A DNA stretch of 64,000 bases from Costus lasius (taxonomy: Eukaryota; Streptophyta; Magnoliopsida; Zingiberales; Costaceae), in NCBI GenBank assembly GCA_027563935.2, contig CM050446.2:24803501-24867500 (forward strand). The letters run 5' to 3'. The position numbers were made by a program, and so were the translations under genes. The notes beneath the pieces were generated by a model that did not search any database, had not been told where the DNA came from, and was given only the letters and a program-made list of their open reading frames with translations. Every line of letters starts with the position of its first letter. Within the stretch, counting starts at the first letter, position 1. Below are positions 59,002-64,000 of the stretch, piece after piece.

Positions 59002-60920
59002 GATGACTCCAAATTTCATCGTGTTTTTCATGTTTATTTAGTAGTCTTTTGAATCATAATTTCATCTCATTGCTTTATTTTATACCCTTTTAGCCAAAAG
59101 CTTCGGAATCTTCACCATCTTTGGTTTTTGATCAATTTCAGGCAAAAAGGCATATTTTTCACCAGTTTTCAAGTAATTCAAATGCATGAACGAGTTCCAA
59201 CCATGAAGACGAGTCTCCCCATCAAATTTCAAGTCAAAAGGATACTCCTAGCAAAAATACGGCACTGCCGTGTAAATCTACACGGTACCGTATTTCAGCG
59301 CTTCAACCAGATGAAAATACGGCACTACTGTATTTTCCTCCGAAACTCTCACAGTACCGTATTTGGAGCTGATTCCGAACAAAAGACTTAAGCGAGAATA
59401 CGGCACTGCGGCGTAGAAGTGCACGGTACCGTGATTTTCGGCCATCCAGAATAGAAAGTTTTCAGAGAAAATACGGCACTACCGTATTTCACCCGGATTT
59501 TAACACGGTACCGTATTTTTCATCAATTTTGATCAGAGAGATTTTTGCACAAATACGGCGCTGCCGTAGGACAATACACGGTGCCGTGCTTTCTGCCCAG
59601 ATTTCACAGAACAAAATACGGTACTGCCGTATTTCTCATACGGTACCGTAATTCTAAACCGAGATTTCCGAGTTTATCACGGCAGAATTGGAAACTTGAT
59701 TTCTGGAGATTTGGGAGGCCAAATTTAGAATAAAAAGAGGCGGCGGACTCGTCTTTAAAAGGAGAAGACACGCGAAGCAATTTACAAAATTTTTGATCAC
59801 GATTTGGGGAGAATTTGGGAGAATCATTGCCGCGCTAGGGTTCACCGCCGTTCGCTACACAGATCATCTCCGGCTTTGATTTTTGAAAGGAAGCTTCGCC
59901 TGGGGAAGAAGAAGACGCCACAGAAGTTTCAGAACAAGAGGAGACCAATCGAGAGAGAAATCATCAAAAGTTTGGTCGCGACACTGTTCATCGTGATTTC
60001 TGAAGCAAATTTCGAGCTGCAATTCAGTTGCAGCCCTGTTTTGTAACTCTTACTCCCTCTTTACTCTCTTTGATCGTTCAAAAACCATGTGTCGTTGTGA
60101 ATCTTCCTCCATGCTAGCTTAATTTTCTCTTGGGACATGGGGGTGTAGTTCTCTTGATACTTCAATGACTAGATAACTTTTCTTTCATCAATTTATTCTT
60201 TGCTATGGTTATTTTACTCAAGTGATTAATGTCTTTAATTGTTTTCAGTATCATGCATCATCATGTTTTGGAATTCTATGTTATGGACTGAGAAGATGAT
60301 ATCATAGAACTTGGAACTCTAGAATTTAGGATTAGAGAGATTGGTTGTGTTTCTAACCTTAGATTTTAGTTACATAATTCTTGTTGATGTTTTGTACTAG
60401 AAATTATTATTGCTTCAAACATGATAACATGCTAGAGATAAATGTTGAATTGTTCGAAACCCTGGAGTAAAATCTACGGAACTAAGGTGCGAGAGTGCTT
60501 AGCTTCGCTTGAGATCTTGGTACTGAGATGGAATGCACAAGAGTGATTCTTAATCTCCTTGACCAAAGTTTGTTTATATCTAGCATAGAACTGATCTTGC
60601 ATGAGAGTGGGGATAATTCTATGCAAGTTGATTGCGCGAGAGCGAGTTAACTTCCATATTTAAGTGAACTGCATCTTAACCATAACGAAAATAGATTGAT
60701 GAATCCTTAAAAATATTTAGTCATGAATATCAAGATGAATGAACCCCCGGTCCCGCTTTTCTCATTCAGATTTTCCTCTACATCGTCCGATTGCTGTTTT
60801 AATAATTCTTGATCTGCTTAGCTAGTGAGAACTAAATTAACCAGTACTTAACAACGAAGTCTCTGTGGTTCGATATCTTAATTATTACTTTGAGTATCTG
60901 TGCACTTGTGGAGAACAACA
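59002..60920 (+). mobile_element. Tat/Athila-like LTR, probably solo, 1919 bp
   Basis: It starts TGATGACTCCAAATTT and ends GAGAACAACA. The flanking 5-mers CATGT (58997-59001) and TATGT (60921-60925) differ by one base, suggesting a decayed target duplication. No primer site or polypurine tract adjoins it. It is the same family as the LTR at the left edge (shared R/U5-like peptide and TACGGTACCGTA cluster). Confidence 0.75.
59255..59665. repeat. Palindrome cluster (TACGGCACTGCCGTA / CACGGTACCGTA)
   Basis: About a dozen alternating AATACGGCACTGCCGT-like and ACGGTACCGT palindromes spaced 25-45 bp apart. It begins about 253 bp into the LTR. Confidence 0.85.
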
Positions 60921-60925
60921 TATGT

Positions 60926-61413
60926 GTAAATTATTTGTTGTTATAATGGATATTATAAACATTTTAGATAAAAATGAGCATAATTTGCAAAAGAGTAGCC
61001 ATACTAATATTAGACAAATATCTATAAAATAGTTTGACTCATAAAATGTTGTGTCTCTTTCTGTTGACTAAGCACAACAAAGCCTATGGCATGACGAAAG
61101 GCTTGTCTAGGACAAATCTTGGAAGCATATCGAGAGGAATGTAGATTTGTTTGTAATGGGTCCCCCTATAGTGGCAACCCAACCTCTGTGATAGATAAAC
61201 TCTAGAAAGAGATTCAATAGGTAACAATAAACTAACTAGTTGGCTACGGAGTACAAAATTGAAATTTGTAAAAATACTATTGTATTAATTGGAGTCATAT
61301 TTTAAAACTCCAATACATCATTCCTAAGGTGATTAATGTACTCCTATGTAGAGGTAAAAAGAGTTATAAATCTGAAAGAAACCCAAAGATATATCGTAAA
61401 AAGTAACTCTACA
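60926..61413. other. Sequence between two solo LTRs
   Basis: AT-rich; no recognised gene or element end. Confidence 0.4.
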
Positions 61414-61418
61414 CACTT

Positions 61419-62881
61419 TGATGCCTTGTATTTTGGTAGTATTTTCTTATATTATTTTATTTCAAAACAAGACATATTTTAGTGTTTTTATATAATATTC
61501 AGGCTTATTTACTTTGCTTTATTCGGAATCTTCATTTTTTTTCTTATCTTTTTGTAATTTCAGATAAAATCACTCATTTCTAAAGCTTATTTGATGATTT
61601 TGAGGTCATAGAGTGATTTCTGATGAAGAAACAAGTTTACACAACAAATTTGGGATTAATCAAAGTTTTATTAAAAAATCACGGCCGGGTGAAGATTTTG
61701 GGGTTCACCTGTGATTTGCAAAAAGGTTACAAAATCCACATTACACATCAGGGCCAGCCCAAGATTTTAATCTTTAGCCGTGATTCCATCAAAGACATTT
61801 TTTTTGAAATTCACAGTATAAATCACAGCAGGGTGAAGATTTTGGGGTTCACCCGTGATCGCTGCTGCCTATTGACCTTCCTTACATTTTTCACTCGATT
61901 GAGGGCTCTAAAAAAAATCTAAAAAATCTAAAAAAAATATATGTTTTAGAAAGGTAAGAGGGAGGCAAAGAGTTTGGGCATAAAAGCCCTCTTTTTCATG
62001 ACATATTTGGGGAGCAATCGATGGACAAACACAGAGGGGCGAGAAGACCAGCGACAAGGGCTTCCGAAGAGGATTTTAGGGCGATGTTGCGACGAATCTT
62101 CACCAAAACAGGAGGAAAAGTTTGCATCATCTTCTCCTACCTCTCCTTAGTCTTTGTTTCTAGTTTTCTTTGTCGATTTGAGAGATTTGTACCGAATTTC
62201 ATGATTGTACTAGCTTAAACCTTTATTCGGGGCTCGGATGAAGCCCTTTGACTTGATCTGCTGTATGAACTGATTTATTCTGATGTTTATGAGTAATTTC
62301 TATGCATATTTTATCTAGTTATGTTATTTGCATAATCTTACCTTGATCAAGTAATTGTGTGTTTTAGACGACACGATTCTGACCACAAGGAGAATCGTGT
62401 TGTCGGATCCACTACGTAGAACTTTTGAATCTATATCATGAAAGTAGTTAGGGTTCAATCGACGGCAACATAGTTTTTCATATAACTTAATAGGTTTGCT
62501 TAAATCGATAAGCCATGAAAGTAGGAAATCGATTTAAGTAAACACCAGATTGTACTGACCGCAAGGGGGCAACTTGTACTTCAGGATAAACTCTTTTATG
62601 CAATATGAATAACTCATGCATTAGTTAACTTCAGTTCAGTTAGATCGGTTAATGTGGTGAATTATGTAGTTATGATATCTCTCAATTGAACACCTTTCAT
62701 GTTTCTATCGTTGCTTTTCCTATTTCATTTATAGTTAAGTCTGTTTACTTTATTCCCAAAACACAAAAATTGGATTGTTTAGTTTCTAAATATCGAAATA
62801 GTTAGTACTTGACCCAGTTCCCTATGGGACCGACATCATTTGTATTACTTCGATAACACTGTGCGTTTACGGTGTGTATCA
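61419..62881 (+). mobile_element. Solo LTR, 1463 bp, with 5-bp target duplication CACTT
   Basis: It starts TGATGCCTTGTATTTT and ends CGGTGTGTATCA. CACTT occurs at 61414-61418 and 62882-62886. Neither primer site nor polypurine tract is adjacent. The hairpin cluster at about 61679-61860 has the form ATCACGG...GGGTGAAG...TTCACCCGTGAT. This is the cleanest LTR insertion in the window and defines the family ends. Confidence 0.92.
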
Positions 62882-62886
62882 CACTT

Positions 62887-63967
62887 CTTCATAAGGGCTT
62901 CTCCTATATATGAGTTTTTGTATTTGGCCATAGACTAGATATTGGACAATTTTAGTAAACTCACATGAAAAACAAGATGCACATGCATGACAAAAAAATT
63001 TATAACCCTCATGTTGTAGTAGTTGTATCATGTGTGCACTATTCAACGCTGGGTCAAAAGAGATATACTTCAAGACCTAATTCACTACATAGCTTCTGGT
63101 GGAGTTCCGTGTACTAAATGTGTTGAGCATTGCTCTTCTTGACCACATGATATAAATGTCGAACAAGAAATTTTCTTTTGGATTTTATTATTTTAATTTG
63201 GACTTTTACGTTTTCTTGGGGATTGTTGGAATTTAAAATTAAAACTTTCTATTTTTTACTGGCTTAATATATTATTAATTTTATTTGCTATTATTTAATT
63301 ATTTTTATTTAAATAATACTATTATTGAAAAACATATGGTAGCAGTCAAATTTAATCTAACGATTCTAACCATAAGGGTTTAATCTATAAATCGACGTGT
63401 GACCCCTGGGTATAGACATAACAGATAGTGCATAGCCACTATCATTTACTCTCCCACAATTTTTCTTTCTTTCTCTTCTTTTGCTACTCAGAGTCGAAAG
63501 AGACCCGGTCAACTTCTCCACACTCATGACTCGCAAGAGAAGAATACTGGTTGTATCCAAGGTATTCTGCTTAGACTAAGCTCACACAAGAGCCTAGATA
63601 TTCACCTAAGGACAGCAAGATTCTCCATGCCTCCAGGGTTTTTATTCTTATTTTAATTTTATTATTGTCGTTGATTTAGATAGAAATATTTTGTATGCAC
63701 TCATGCGAACAGCTACCACCGAACATGTTCACACAATAAAAAATATTCATTTAATAATCAACTTAGGGTTTTATTAATAGATACAAGTGTCTCATAGGTA
63801 TTTTTTTTCCAATCAGAGTCAAGTTTCCTATGGGTACTCAATTTCAAGATAGGGTTGGGTTTGACATGAGTTTTCTCAAACACAACCAAGTTAGGAACAA
63901 GATCAGGAGTAGGGTCTAGGGCCACATTTCGCAAAACTAGCCCGCTCTGACTCGCTGTCATTCCTAG
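62887..63967. other. Sequence without a recognised gene
   Basis: AT-rich to about 63320, then a mixed stretch (63400-63600) with CT-rich strands. Small minus-strand frames show no domain. Confidence 0.45.
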
Positions 63968-64000
63968 TGTCACGCCCTGAATTATGGTAGTATTTTTTTT
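63968..64000 (-). mobile_element. Edge of an LTR of the TGTCACRCCC family
   Basis: TGTCACGCCCTGAATTATGG is nearly the same as the boundary at 28837 (TGTCACACCCCGATTTAAGA). It continues outside the window. Confidence 0.45.

Overview
This is nuclear DNA from a flowering plant with a repeat-rich genome. Evidence is a spliced plant-type histone H2A.X gene, a plant DnaJ-DUF3444 gene, plant Ty3/gypsy retrotransposons with tRNA-Asp and tRNA-iMet primer sites, and Tourist-like MITEs. The H2A.X protein leans towards a non-grass monocot, but the sequence alone does not settle the species. Only two host genes are convincing, both on the minus strand: histone H2A.X (11174-11679, one 86-bp intron) and a 938-aa J-domain protein (31451-34267, single coding exon). 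Almost everything else is transposon-derived or AT-rich sequence without recognisable genes.

Layout. 1-10090: nested minus-strand Ty3/gypsy remains. An LTR running off the left edge interrupts a gag-protease gene exactly at the protease; the 5' LTR of that element lies against a truncated reverse transcriptase gene of an older element, whose LTR-like flank carries two minisatellites (35 bp and about 156 bp units). 10090-14447: histone locus, then CT-rich and GC-rich sequence. 14448-25905: a cluster of related Tat/Athila-like LTRs in both orientations, with a 2-kb solo LTR (target duplication ATTGA) and a non-autonomous element (LTR, tRNA-Asp primer site, non-coding interior, LTR) whose 3' LTR holds a 135-bp insertion; the partner LTR preserves the empty site. 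25906-31450: AT-rich sequence, an LTR-like block of a second family, and the 3' flank of the DnaJ gene. 34268-44746: AT-rich intergenic sequence with three MITEs. 44747-48637: a non-autonomous plus-strand LTR element (tRNA-iMet primer site, polypurine tract) that contains a gypsy pol fragment in reverse orientation. 48638-57130: decayed repeats, a gypsy integrase relic, a 247-bp tandem duplication, and a GC-rich block that looks like a minus-strand 5' leader exon. 57130-64000: more LTRs, including a clean solo LTR with 5-bp target duplications (61419-62881).

The most unusual pattern is shared by LTRs scattered over the whole window. LTRs that differ in most of their sequence each carry, starting about 245-305 bp from their TG terminus and shortly after a conserved CAAATTT-like anchor, a cluster of short inverted repeats of the ACGG...CCGT type. 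The half-sites differ between families, while position and architecture are kept. This looks like a maintained LTR module, either regulatory or structural. No CRISPR array, rRNA or tRNA gene was found; no bacterial or organellar segment is evident.
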